64,000 nt of DNA from Phoronis australis (Eukaryota; Phoronida; Phoronidae), in NCBI GenBank assembly GCA_002633005.1, contig NMRA01000331.1:371364-435363 (forward strand). The letters are read 5' to 3'. The notes beneath the pieces are model-generated. The model made no database searches. It was not told the DNA's origin and worked only from the letters and a program-made list of their open reading frames with translations. Position 1 is the stretch's first letter, and every line of letters begins with the position of its first letter. Shown here piece after piece: positions 24,161-34,095 of the stretch. A program made the translations under genes and the position numbers.

Positions 24161-24870
24161 TTATGCATTACACACGCTTCCGAAAATATGCATGTTGCTT
24201 ACATCCTGTTGTCGTCCAGTGAACCCTTCCACTGGGGTTTTCTTAATATTTGAGTTGAAACATCTGTTTCTAATATATGCAGCAGACATAACCGCATAAG
24301 TCCAAAATCTTTTTGGCAAATTGGCATTTATCAACAAGCATCTGGCCATTTCAAATAAAGTGCGCCGCCCTCGTTCAACTGTCCCATTTTGGTGTGGGGA
24401 ATAGGGGGCCGACTTTTCGTGTTTAATACTGTGGCTCAACATGAACTCCTGAAATTCGCTCGATGTAAATTCTGTACCATTGTCGGTACGCATACGCTTC
24501 ACTTCTCCATAGGGTGCACAGTCTGCTATAAAACGTTTTGTGGCCTTGACTGTGTCAGACTTCTGTTTCATAAAATATACAATATTCACCCCACTAAAAT
24601 CATCAACGAAGGATATTGCATATCTAAATCCATCTTTTGAAATGGGGTCAATAGGTCCTGCCAAATCACAATGAACGAATTCTAATGCTTTCGTACTGCG
24701 GGCATCTGGATTCCTATTCCTAGTATTAGTCATTTTCCCCTGAGTACAAACGTCACAATCCACCTTAGCCTTGTCAGTAATTTTCATACCTCTAACAACT
24801 GTTTCTAATCTCAACACGTCATCATTGTTACAATGGCCAAAAATGTTGTGTCATGTACACAGGTCATGCT
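24161..24870 (-). pseudogene. Copia integrase
   Basis: The minus-strand frame 24817-24161 holds the zinc-binding CxxC (CDVCTQGK, with HCNNDDVLRL just upstream near 24840) and the catalytic D,D-35-E core: FVHCDLAGPI, MRTDNGTEFTS and the NGTVERGRRTLFEM block with the Glu. The upstream zinc-finger His region contains a stop near 24853. The frame ends at 24161 with a frameshift before the linker to RT. Confidence 0.92.
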
Positions 24871-25322
24871 CTCTGACTTTATTTTCTGTGTCAGAAGCCA
24901 ATACATCCAAATAATCCAAATGATACAATTTTCCACGTTTTTCAATTTCGAATTCTGTCCCATCACGAGCAATTAATTTTGCATTTTCTGATTCAAAAAT
25001 CACTGAAGCTCCATTAGCAACAGCAGCCTGGACAGAGAATATTTCCTGTGGATAGCTTGGTATGTACAAAACATTTGTCAATGTGGAACAGATGACATTG
25101 CCCTTACTGTCTATTAGCCTAATGTCAACATTACCACGTGCCTGTGCTATACCAGTTGTCCTAGTCCCATCTGCCAATTCTGTGCAGTGACTAGACGGAT
25201 CAAATTTCTCGTCTAAACATTTAAACTTAGACCTGTCTGTAACAATATGAGATGTTGCCCCAGTATCAACTAACAGTTTTTTTACTAACATCTGATCATG
25301 TTTAAACCTGTCATCGCTAACC
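24851..25322 (-). pseudogene. Copia protease region
   Basis: Contains the copia-type aspartic protease site LLVDTGATSHIVTD near 25275, followed by a conserved L-x-D-G-T motif (ELADGTRTTGIAQARG) and VLYIPSYPQEIFSVQ. The frame is open at its upstream side, where it meets the TTAA junction of the inserted transposon at 25323. The residues before that point therefore continue on the far side at 27012. Confidence 0.9.
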
Positions 25323-25326
25323 TTAA
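25323..25326. other. TTAA target duplication, left
   Basis: TTAA here and at 27012-27015 bracket the nested transposon. The Copia reading continues across if one copy is removed. Confidence 0.85.
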
Positions 25327-25493
25327 AGGCGAAGGCAACTTTTTTCCATGTCATTTTGAGCTAAAAAAAGGTCGGTTGGTTATCCTAGACATATTTTCCA
25401 CTTAATTACAGCTTTTCGTAATTTTATAAATTACTCGTCCGCTACTCCGGAAGTGACGTTTTAGGAGGCAAGCGTTTCCCGCCACTTGGTTTT
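25327..25493 (+). repeat. Terminal inverted repeat, left (about 167 bp)
   Basis: Runs from AGGCGAAGGCAACTTTTTTC to about 25493 (...CCCGCCACTTGGTTTT) and is the reverse complement of 26851-27011, with a few mismatches and small indels. Confidence 0.9.
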
Positions 25494-25658
25494 GCGTTGA
25501 CTACCGTGCGAATCTGTTCTATTCTACTTTTGTTTTGTGCAGTTTTTCAACAATTGTGGCCACCACTTTCCATCGGCGAGTATTCTGCTACAAGATAGGT
25601 TAGTAGAGAACTCAACTACGTTGGATTTAGGGATTGTTTAGTGTGTTGTAAGCTGAAA

Positions 25659-26048
25659 ATGGCTGGAGTCAGTGACCCGTACCACAGTGACAGTAGTGTG
25701 AGTAACGGAGACCTTGTTCACAGCAGTGGTGACGAGGCATTTTTTCACGGACATTCAGTGGGTGGGTACATGTTTGAGCCCGAGTATAACGAGGCAGAGT
25801 ACGCACAGGCACAGGCAAGTGTTGAGAGAAACGAGGCGGCTACTGAGGATAGACGTGGTGACACATCTTGGTGCAAATGCACTGTGTGCATTGTTATGCC
25901 TACCTCAATGGAATGCTTGTGCTGTTCAGAGTTCGACGAGGCCAAGCCACTACTGGACATGGTTAAGTGGACCTCTGCATACCACGGACTGAGGAACAAC
26001 TGTCCCACTTTCCAGAGTGTCTCGCGACACACTCCCACTGGATGGTAA
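25659..26048 (+). CDS. Truncated P2X7-type cysteine-domain ORF carried by the transposon
   Basis: ATG 25659 to stop 26048, 129 residues. The N-terminal two thirds are acidic and Ser-rich, then comes TSWCKCTVCIVMP, then ECLCC. This W-C-x-C-x-x-C-x-x-M-P-T...E-C-x-C-C pattern matches the zinc-binding start of the cytoplasmic 'ballast' domain of P2X7 receptors, which also occurs in many stand-alone invertebrate proteins. From about residue 106 the protein is an antisense reading of the transposase fragment on the other strand, so the natural domain is cut by an internal deletion junction near 25975. Function in the transposon is unknown. Confidence 0.65.
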   Translation: MAGVSDPYHSDSSVSNGDLVHSSGDEAFFHGHSVGGYMFEPEYNEAEYAQAQASVERNEAATEDRRGDTSWCKCTVCIVMPTSMECLCCSEFDEAKPLLDMVKWTSAYHGLRNNCPTFQSVSRHTPTGW

Positions 26049-26244
26049 CCTGAGCACCCAAACTGCTTAAATCGTTTCGTGTGACTCCCTCGCCACACAT
26101 CTGGCACCTTCTAAATAGCTCCAACACTTTAGACAAGTCCACAATAAACTTATCAAAGTTTGGCTCACCGATCTGTTCACTGGACGAAGAACTGTCCTCT
26201 TCACTGGGTGTCGAACTGAGCCTGTAATCACTCCCACTACTCAA
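25963..26244 (-). pseudogene. Kolobok-type transposase Cys/His segment
   Basis: The minus-strand frame has an acidic Ser-rich linker, then FRRCQMCGEGVTR, then VTIQWECVARHSGKWDSC. The spacing C-x-x-C-G ... W-x-C-x-x-x-H-x-x-x-W is that seen after the THAP domain in Kolobok-like transposases. The frame runs out at about 25975, where the sequence becomes the opposite-strand P2X7-type ORF. The DDE catalytic region is absent. Confidence 0.7.
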
Positions 26245-26289
26245 TATCGCTGCAGGGCTGCTTAGAGGCTCTGGGCTGGAGAAAACAGC

Positions 26290-26752
26290 TCAGGGCGAAG
26301 CACTACTGGTTCCAGGAATTGCACGCTCTGGGGTACGTTCGGAGGCACGGGGGACAGTAGAGGAAGTGCCTCCACTGGCTCCAGTCACTGTACTGGCCAC
26401 AGCTCGTGAGGCTTCTCGCTTCAAAAACGCACTTCTCGAGGGTGGCGACGGGGCACTGCCGGGAATCAACACAGAAGGAATGGCATCCTTCTTCAGACGT
26501 TGTTTCGCAGGGACCTTCACCAGTTCAACGTGCAAATACCTTTCGTAATCGGACGGCAGAAAGTGCTTGCCACACACACGGTTAATTCTCCACTGCTTTG
26601 TACGTTGCGTGGACGGGTAACGCTGCGTTCTTCACACGAACGAGCCAAGTACGGCAAAGTGTGTCATCCATCGGAAAGCGATGCAAAGGTACTCCCAAAG
26701 CGTGCGTGAGACGATAATTAGTACATCCTGGTACGCAGCAACAGTGTGGCAT
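26290..26752 (-). pseudogene. THAP DNA-binding domain of the transposase
   Basis: Minus strand from ATG 26752: MPHCCCVPGCTNY, then RFPMDD, then WLVRVKNA, and after a one-base frame change near 26578 RVCGKHFLPSDY, then RLKKDAIPSVL. This has the C-x(2-4)-C, Trp, C-x-x-H and Ala-x-Pro landmarks of the C2CH THAP zinc finger, which would bind the element's own ends. A Ser/Pro-rich linker follows. The frameshift breaks the gene. Confidence 0.82.
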
Positions 26753-26850
26753 GTTGACTGACTAGTAAATGAAAGCAAACGACGACGGAACTTAACACAA
26801 CCGAGGTAGAACAATGACTGACTCGGCAGCTCTCACATTCAGACTATATG

Positions 26851-27011
26851 AAAACCAAGTGGCGGGAAATGCTTGCCTCCTAAAACGTCACTTCCGGAGT
26901 AGCGGACGAGTAATTAATAAAATTACGAAAAGCTGTAATTAAGTGGAAAATATGTCTAGGATAACCAATCAACCTTATTTTAGCTCAAAATGACATGGAA
27001 AAAGGTTGCCT
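26851..27011 (-). repeat. Terminal inverted repeat, right (about 161 bp)
   Basis: Reverse complement of 25327-25493. It ends ...AAAGGTTGCCT just before TTAA at 27012-27015. Confidence 0.9.
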
Positions 27012-27886
27012 TTAAAACTGAAATCATCAAATCTACTTCCCTGCTGGTCTTGTTCCTCAGCTGCTTTGTGGGCTTTGCTTGTGCATTTCCTTCTTCGGCA
27101 ATCTTCGAAGTTGTGGGAGCTGTTTTTACACAGTCTGCACCATCTTGTTCGAGTTCTGCAATCTTGTGCCTTGTGCCCTTTTCAACCGCACGTCCAACAT
27201 GCCATTGGTTTGTTCCGTCGGTAGGTCGCCGATCTCATTACGGAGTCATCTGTATGTTGTCTCGCATTTTCATTTTCTTCAAAAGACTTTAACTTCACTT
27301 TGAAGTCTCCAAACGTAATTGTATCTATGTTCTGAGACACATAAACGATGAAGGGTCCGAATTTGTCTGGTAATCCCTTCATGGCCATTGCGATCAACAG
27401 GCTATCGCTTATTACCTGTTCCGCTGTTCGCAGGTAAGTTGCAGCACGTTCTGCCCTGATCAGATAGTCTGTCACAGACTCATTTGCTTGCATTTTTAGT
27501 GACGTCAGTTCGCTGTATAGCCCAATTATTCTTGGCTTACTGTACCCCGTATAATGTTCTCGTAAAATCTTGAGTGCCTCACGGCTGTCATTTCTCGCAT
27601 CTCAAATTATTAAGTTCAAACTTTTGTCGTCCAAGTGTTGAACTAGTTCACAGAATGCTTCTTCATTCTTCTCATCATCGACGGTTTCCGCGTCGGATTC
27701 AATTGTCGCTTTCAGATCTAGCGATTTCAAGTGTCCGAGAAACTTAATTTCCCACAGTTCATACCTTCTTTCATCTCCATCAAAACATAGCCGATTCAGT
27801 CTTCCTGAACCTCTACTCACGCTAGTGCTGGAACTGCTGACCGTGCTGGGCCCATAACCTGTTGATGTGCTAGCAGTGAAAGGCAT
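27012..27886 (-). pseudogene. Copia gag
   Basis: One minus-strand frame from ATG 27886 to the transposon junction, interrupted by TGA near 27602 and another stop near 27182. Landmarks are CFDGDERRYELWEIKFLGHL, LKILREHYTG, LTSLKMQANESVTDYL and a KGLPDKFGPFI block, then the remains of a CCHC zinc knuckle (CWTCG, stop, KGTRHKIAELE). The ATG lies 9 codons inside the 5' LTR, upstream of the primer-binding site. In the virus-like particle gag would package the element RNA. Confidence 0.88.
27841..27859 (-). promoter_or_regulatory. Copia primer-binding site (half initiator tRNA-Met)
   Basis: Immediately inside the 5' LTR the minus strand reads GGTTATGGGCCCAGCACGG. This is complementary to the anticodon arm of eukaryotic initiator tRNA-Met (GCUGGGCCCAUAACC region), not to the tRNA 3' end. 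Drosophila copia is primed in this way by a cleaved 5' half-tRNA. Confidence 0.85.
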
Positions 27887-28180
27887 TTTGTTCGGTTAGG
27901 AACGTTGAATGCGCGACACAGTGCGAGAACGCGGTCCAAGGATAATACTAGTCTGAAGGAGGATATTAGTTTTATTACATACTCTTCTATTGATACTACT
28001 GAGTCTGTTACAATCCATGCGATCATACACTTATATAGTGACATACATGAATCGTAACAGGATAAACTGAACAAACATGTTTACTACAATTCCTCATGTT
28101 GGGGGTGTATTACGTAACACTTAATTCTCTGAACTACTCCTACACATGCACTCACTCGGATATGAGATCATACCCTAACA
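27860..28180 (-). repeat. Copia 5' LTR
   Basis: Partner of 22160-22483. In element orientation it starts TGTTAGGG and ends ACATCAACA. It contains TATATAA-like and AATAAA-like AT-rich motifs and the gag ATG near its end. The outer flank is the CGAGG duplication at 28181-28185. Confidence 0.95.
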
Positions 28181-28510
28181 CGAGGTGTTCTATTTTTTTC
28201 TCGCGGGCCGTTTTTTCGCGGAGGGTGGCCAGTTTCGTACTGGTCTAGGTGACGTCAGTCAGGCGGCTCACTCCGTTGGCTTAATTTCACTCCCTCTGGT
28301 TTCTGTGACGTATATAATTATCGGATCTGTCGCCGCCAAAATTAATGATGTCTCATTAAAAAATTTACACTTTCTTGAGTAAGCTAAATTATTTACCCAG
28401 GTGTTGGAAAATTGGCGTTCCTCAGTTATTCTGCTGCTAAAATTGCGATGCGCTTTGGGTGTCATTGCGTCACCTATCGGGCTAATTTCCATGTTCTTCA
28501 ATCAACTGTG
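28181..28510 (+). repeat. Repeat R, right part
   Basis: Aligns with the reverse complement of 48775-49080: tgttctatttttttctcgcg, gtggccagtttcgtactggt, gccgccaaaattaatgatg and aggtgttggaaaattggcg. Together with 22016-22159 it makes one unit of about 470 bp. No terminal repeats or coding motif were found, so its class is unknown. Confidence 0.8.
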
Positions 28511-28804
28511 GAGGTTGCGTACATGTCATAACAATCAGAAGTGGTTTCATTTCGTTACATGTTTTTACTATTTTAATACCAAAAAATCGATTTCAGAAAA
28601 TACTCTCGAGAGATATCGCAAAGTTTTGGGAAATGGCACGTACGTGCGCGTGTCACGACGGCAGATAGTAGGATTTTCCTTTAAGGAAGAGAATTACGAA
28701 AAATAACGTTTATTAGATTTTGTTTACATCTATAAACAGCTGTAACGGGCACTGTGAATGTCGATTCGTACCCAGATTCTGCATGCATCCCTACAGGTTA
28801 ACTC

Positions 28805-29465
28805 TGAAGTTTCATGACGAGGTGACATGCTGAGCACCCTGGTTGTGTGAAATTCTGGTGTCTAAAGGAGCTCTGCACACGGCTACCTAGCTGTATGTTG
28901 ACGACAGTCCTCATACAGCTAGCTGGCTTTCTACCTCAGTACGTACATTTATGATGCAAGTTATGTAAATACATCCAGGTGGGGATCCAGAATTTTGAGT
29001 TGGGGGGCACGGCAGAGTATTAGCCAGAATTTTGTCCTTCATGCATTCGCACCCCCGAACTGCCAAATGGAATCTGGGAGAATTTTATGGGGGCCATGAC
29101 CCCCTTGCCCCCCTCTAAATCCGCCACTGACATCTATATACGTTGTGTACTATACAATATTTTAAATGCATTCTTAGTTTTCACTTTAAACTGAAGAGTA
29201 TCTGATTACCATACTTTGTGTCACGGCAGGGTCAAATGCTCTGGAAAGAACTAGCGGAAGAATCCCACAGTCGCACACCTTAATTGCCTACTAAAATCTG
29301 ACAGGTGACAGAAATTCTGCTTGAAGCTTTGAACACGGTCTCTTCAAGAAGTATTCCTGTCTCTTGCGATGAACACTCGATCGGTTCACTCTCAAGTGTA
29401 GCTATTTGTCCTCGGCGTTTCCCACTAGCTGCTACCCGTGCAAAAGCACGGGTAGCAGCTAGTAA
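28805..29465 (+). repeat. Direct repeat, copy 2, interrupted by a MITE
   Basis: Partner of 15022-15510. It is split at ACATC by a 154-bp MITE (28976-29129) that is absent from copy 1. Confidence 0.8.
28976..29129. mobile_element. MITE, 154 bp, ACATC target duplication
   Basis: The left end CAGGTGGGGATCCAGA and the right end, reverse-complemented CAGTGGCGGATTTAGA, are imperfect inverted repeats followed by G-rich arms. ACATC is present on both sides (28971-28975 and 29130-29134). The empty site is visible in the repeat copy at about 15170. Confidence 0.85.
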
Positions 29466-29576
29466 CGTCTATTTTTGGAAAGGTGTAATATGGCTACTAG
29501 AGAGTGCCAAAGTTGGCCGAAAATGTCTTCATTGAAAACCTGCAAAATAGTCGTTTTTGCCACACAAAATCAAAAC

Positions 29577-29861
29577 CAGTGGCGTATTTAGGGTGTTGAG
29601 TGTTGCCAAGGGGGCATGGCCCCTTCTAAAATTCTCCCAGATACCATTTGGTAGTTCGGGTGCGAATTGCTGACTATCATATGAGCGCACCCACGGTGGC
29701 CCGGGGGATTTACCTTTTTGTTTTTTAGTAATAAAGTCCACAAACCCAAAAATTCGAAATCCCTGCATCCCTACATTTTAGGCTGAGCGTGCACATGTGC
29801 CCAAATTCTGGTTATTCGTGTGCCCTGGCCCCCCTAACTCAAAATCTTGGATACGCCCCTG
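29577..29861. mobile_element. MITE, 285 bp, AAAAC target duplication
   Basis: Left end CAGTGGCGTATTTAGGG, right end reverse-complemented CAGGGGCGTATCCAAGA. AAAAC flanks both sides (29572-29576 and 29862-29866). It belongs to the same family as 28976-29129 but is longer. Confidence 0.82.
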
Positions 29862-30879
29862 AAAACATACAAATTTGAAAATGAATTTTGAAAGTTTTGC
29901 TATTGAATTATTCAATCGTAGTCGTTTCAAAGCGTATCACTCATTTGTTATCAGCTGACTATACGTGCTAGTAAAATGCATTCAAATGTCTGCTTTGGCG
30001 CCCATTCTTGTTGCTAAATGGAGGTACAAGTCTTAAAAAGAGAAATAATGGATGATTACTTTTTAAAAGTGAGATTATCTACATCTCACCAAGACAAACT
30101 CATGGTAAGTTTAAAAAATATGAGAATTTGGGTATAAACTCTTACCTGTTGGTTTATATGTACAGATTCACTCTTAGCACTGTATATAAAATACCTTGTG
30201 ATATTAAATAAATGGTGTTCATTACTATGAAAATCTATCAAAAATTTTTTTCCTGACAAAACTGCATCAAGTCAACTGCCTAGTTTTCATGAAAAATTAT
30301 ACTTTGTCATTCTATCCTTAAAAATTTGCATCTAAACATGTAAAGGATTATCCTTAATTAAAGATAATTGGTTTTGACTTACATCTAGTTAGAACTTGTT
30401 CTACTTGACCACAGGTAGGTCACACCAGAACACAACCTGTAACTAGCATATAGGTAGAATTGATAGTAAAATTGGCATTGGTTTTATGAAAGGAACTTAC
30501 AACCTTTTGTTTGCTGTTCTGGTTCTGTCTTGAATGCTTTGGAACATTTATAGGGGTACACTGCTAGGAAAACCACGCTTAAAAGTGCCCCTTCAAATAG
30601 TAGTCCACGCCATTAGAAACGCACAAAATTATCTGCAGCGTAGTGGTTGTATAATGCACAGTGTTCACTACTGAAATTGAACTCTAGAAATTTGCCTGAA
30701 GTTAAGCAGTTTGTATTGTGGAGAACACTGCTTTAAACAGTAGATTTTGTCATCAAAATTCTGAGGTAGCCCACTCTGCTCCTTTATGCGGCACATACCA
30801 TTGCTTAATTGCATCCTTTGTTAGTGAACTGTGGAGAAGAATAGTTGCATATTCGATAAGCTACATCCTTATTTCATCC
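29862..30879. other. no gene recognised
   Basis: AT-rich, short open frames only. No repeat partner was noticed in the window. Confidence 0.4.
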
Positions 30880-30883
30880 TTAA

Positions 30884-33357
30884 AGTCCTGGTCTTAAAAT
30901 GCCCATGTGGTTCCAGTATCTGAAAATACTAACTAAAGAAATTCCTATTTTCTTTACATTCTTTTCGCCTTTCTTGCCACTAGCAATTTTTTAACAGTAT
31001 TTGATCCTTCTCTGTGAGCATATAATTAGCGGCTGTCATCGGTTATTTCCGTACCCACATTTCCGGGTCATCAGTTCAGGAACTTGTACTGAACGCCGCC
31101 ATTTTTTCCTTGTAACTGAATGTGCTATCGCTTGCTCGAAAAGTCTTCATTATTTTGTTTTATTAGCAATATCCCATGATTCGTTTGCATATGTAGCGTA
31201 TTAATTTTATAGTTTGTAGTTAGTGGTCATTATGTTAAGATAGCATTGGCGGTCGAACCTAGGAACCAATATGAGTTGAACCAATTTTTTTTGTTTTGAT
31301 TTTTTTTTCTTGTTTTGAAAAAGTACTTTGCTATCGTCGGTAAGGTAGTGCATTCTTCTCAGTAAAAATCGAAAAAGTATCTAAATCGGGGCTAGCAGTG
31401 CAAAGTTATTGCAATTTTTGTGGCGAAATTTGGGTCACTTTGTTTGGATCGCGTCGGCCATATTGGAGGACAGCGGGATAAGTTACGGGTTTAAAACTTT
31501 GTGTGAATTGTTTTCGCCAACAATTAACGGTGAAATTTAGTGAGACATATGTTTACTTACTATTCAGCACGATTCAATAGTGTTCACCAAAATTCAGCCT
31601 CGCAGTTGTTACTCATTAAGTGATAAATGTGCTCACAATTCCCGTTGGACTTCGTCTCATATGTGGCTGCACCGACGACATGGCGACTTTTGCTGAACTG
31701 GAAGGCTTGTTCAACCTGTTACTTTGTAATTTGTGAAGATTTAACGTTGATAGATTTTGACAAACGTTGCTACAAAAAAGGAACTTAGTTCAATTTTCGT
31801 GTTTTTAGTGCAAAAATTTAAGATATATTCGAACTATTTTACTGTGAATGTCCCATTCAGGTGACCTTACACTGAGCTAAAAAATAGTTGAAATAATTTT
31901 GAAATGGTTTTTTGTTTGACTGTCAACTGCTATTCAAGGCTTGATTAGGTTTCACAAAATGATTCATATTTTCTAAATTTTAAGTCTCAATTGCTTTCAA
32001 GTACTTATTGCTTCTTATTCAGGTTATCAAGTCAACAATATGAATAATCTTAATTTGAGAAATAAGCTATGTTGGATTGTGAAGCTTCAAGCCTCCAATT
32101 CTTGTTCCTTGGAACTTCATATTTTTTAATCATGCTTGTCAAATTCTGGTGTAAAGAAACACTATACGGTCACCATGGTAATAGTTACATGTATGTCCAC
32201 GTTCATATCATGTAAACTTTTGCTGTTGAATAGTGTTTGTAATGCTAAATGTTGTAAAGTAATGTGCATTTTAAGTTACTTATTATGTTAAAAGGTTGAA
32301 TCATTTTGGCTTAATGAATAAAAAATACCATTTTGTATTGGACTTGTCATACTTTTGTGCTCGAACGAGCCCCCTATTTGGAGAAATGGAAAAAGGTCTG
32401 CCTCAGTCAGCATGAACTTCGAAAAAAGTCGAAAACGAGACAATATTCCACTAGAAGACAGGAAGTACCAAAATTTAGCGTCTGCTATTCATAGCTCTGA
32501 ACATACCCAGTGAATCTTATAGTAAAAGATAGACATTCTCAAAAATTCCAGCCCCCCATTTTTTAGGCTTGGAGCGCTTATACAAAGTCTGGGAAAATCT
32601 CTGTTGAACGCCAACATTTTTGCACAGTTCGCCAGAAGTACCCAAGTTCTAAATAAACCTCGTTTGAGAGACCGCTGTGGCCAGCGACCAGGTAGGCCTA
32701 AGGGTAGCCTTGATGCAAAGCAGTATAGGCCTACTAAGAAGCTGTAGTTAGTCTTTATACTGGTAGCTGGCACTGAGGCTAGCTAAGGGCTGCCGTGGCA
32801 GTTGGACAGGACTACGGTAACCAGCCCGTAATATTATGCAAGTGTCTGAAACTACCTTTGAATGTATACGGCATTTATGATTTGAGCATTTTACTTTGAC
32901 AAAACAGCTTGCAACCGCATGCCTTTACCATTCACCAGTGTCTGGTCTCGATCCGCACCGGGTCCGATAGGCTGCGGTCCCGAGCCGGTCAGTCCGGCAA
33001 AATAATTTCTGTCAAAATTTATTCGCCACATGTCTTCAGCAAATTCGATAAAATTGTCCGTATTTTGATTTTATTAAAATTAAGGCGCGCTGTCGATTAT
33101 TTTATCCCCATTTGCAACCTGGTAAGAGGCACTCGTCCATTCACACTGACGGTGTTGTCTTAGCCTGGGTTCCTGAATGAATTGTACTTCCGGGTTCGTG
33201 GTAAATTCAAAATGGCGGTGGTTCTTCGGGAGTGGCGCGTTCATTTAAACTTTTTCCGAGTACGGATCGTGTATTAGTTATGGGTTAAGTACTTCTTGGA
33301 TCCTTATAACATCCTCTAACCATATAATAAGGGTTAACAACGTGCCACACCAGGACT
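30884..33357 (+). mobile_element. TTAA-flanked non-autonomous element, copy 1 (2,474 bp)
   Basis: Ends AGTCCTGGT...ACCAGGACT (9-bp inverted repeat), with TTAA at 30880-30883 and 33358-33361. It aligns nearly end to end with 43475-46182 once that copy's extra MITE is removed. There is no open frame above about 95 codons and none is shared with the partner, so no transposase is encoded. TTAA targets are used by piggyBac and Kolobok. The ends do not match the Kolobok-like element at 25327. Confidence 0.88.
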
Positions 33358-33361
33358 TTAA

Positions 33362-33903
33362 GGGCGATGAAGGAGGTTGTTTCACTGTTGACATATGTAA
33401 ATTATCGATTTCAGGGTTCAGGACAGAGTTTTGTTTCATCCCTTATAGGTGGCATCAGTTCTCAACAACAATTCGAATTCTTAGCCACCAGTCGCCGCCT
33501 CTTTCCTCTAGACTAATGGCAGTTCATGGCAGCCAGAAAATACATCATATTCACAGTGACCTTCAAATCATGCTTCACGGCATATGAATAATGCCAGTTT
33601 CACATTCATGTGAATCGAAAATGACATTTCACACAACACAAAAATCCTCACCCCTTTCAGCTTTACTAAATATCTGTGTTTTGACTTGTTTGATTTGATT
33701 CTGTCTGCTACTTCTCCGAGAAGATGGTTTGTTTGGAATAAACTGAAATGTTGGATATATGTCAATCTTCACCTGTGCGCTTGTGATTAGACTTTTACTG
33801 AATCTACGTATGGATTTCTCCATAAATTCTCAGGACATGTCGAGCATTATGGGGCAACTGAACTATTGCTTTCAAGTTTATAACTAGCACCTATAAGTAG
33901 TCA
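33362..33903. other. intergenic or 5' region of the aminopeptidase gene
   Basis: No recognisable coding. It could hold the promoter or a 5' untranslated exon of the downstream gene. No TATA or other core element could be assigned. Confidence 0.4.
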
Positions 33904-34086
33904 ATGTCATTTGATTCAATGCTGCAAATTGATGGATCATGTCTTCATAGATTGCATTATTTTCCTTGGCATATTATTGACTACATACAACAGTACTATG
34001 TTACAAGTCTTGTTTTGAAAAAGTGTGTTTTGCCGGTAACTGACAAAATTAAAAAAATATATATTAAAAAACTTATTTCTTTTTCC

Positions 34087-34088
34087 AG
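34087..34088 (+). other. Possible 3' splice acceptor before the aminopeptidase start
   Basis: A pyrimidine-rich run (ttatttctttttccag) ends in AG at 34087-34088, 7 bases before the ATG. It suggests an intron in the 5' untranslated region. The frame is also open upstream to 33904, but those codons look non-coding. Confidence 0.5.
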
Positions 34089-34095
34089 CTTCATC

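Larger units (their letters stand above)
25327..27011 (-). mobile_element. Kolobok-like DNA transposon (THAP transposase, TTAA target), degenerate
   Basis: A 1,685-bp element with long terminal inverted repeats (25327-25493 and 26851-27011), flanked by TTAA and inserted between the gag and protease regions of the Copia element. Inside, the minus strand carries a broken THAP-domain transposase start and a Cys/His segment typical of Kolobok transposases. The plus strand carries a short gene with a P2X7-type cysteine motif. TTAA duplication plus a THAP transposase are the hallmarks of the Kolobok superfamily. The rest of the transposase is missing, so this copy is internally deleted and non-autonomous. 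Confidence 0.88.
22160..28180 (-). mobile_element. Copia LTR retrotransposon, near complete but decayed
   Basis: Ty1/copia element on the minus strand, 6,021 bp including a nested 1,685-bp transposon. It has two LTRs (324 and 321 bp, TGTTAG...CAACA in element orientation), a CGAGG target duplication at 22155-22159 and 28181-28185, a primer-binding site, gag, protease, integrase, RT and RNase H in copia order, and a polypurine tract next to the 3' LTR. By eye the LTRs differ at about 14 positions plus one small indel, so the insertion is not very recent. Frameshifts and stops break pol in several places. Confidence 0.95.

Noticed and set aside
32930-33000. tRNA-like segment in the TTAA element
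   Set aside because: tctcgatccgcaccgggtcc-type sequence is suggestive, but no cloverleaf or intact A and B boxes could be drawn.
33904-34095. 64-residue N-terminal extension of the aminopeptidase
   Set aside because: AT-rich, unlike any family member, and separated from the conserved start by a probable splice acceptor.
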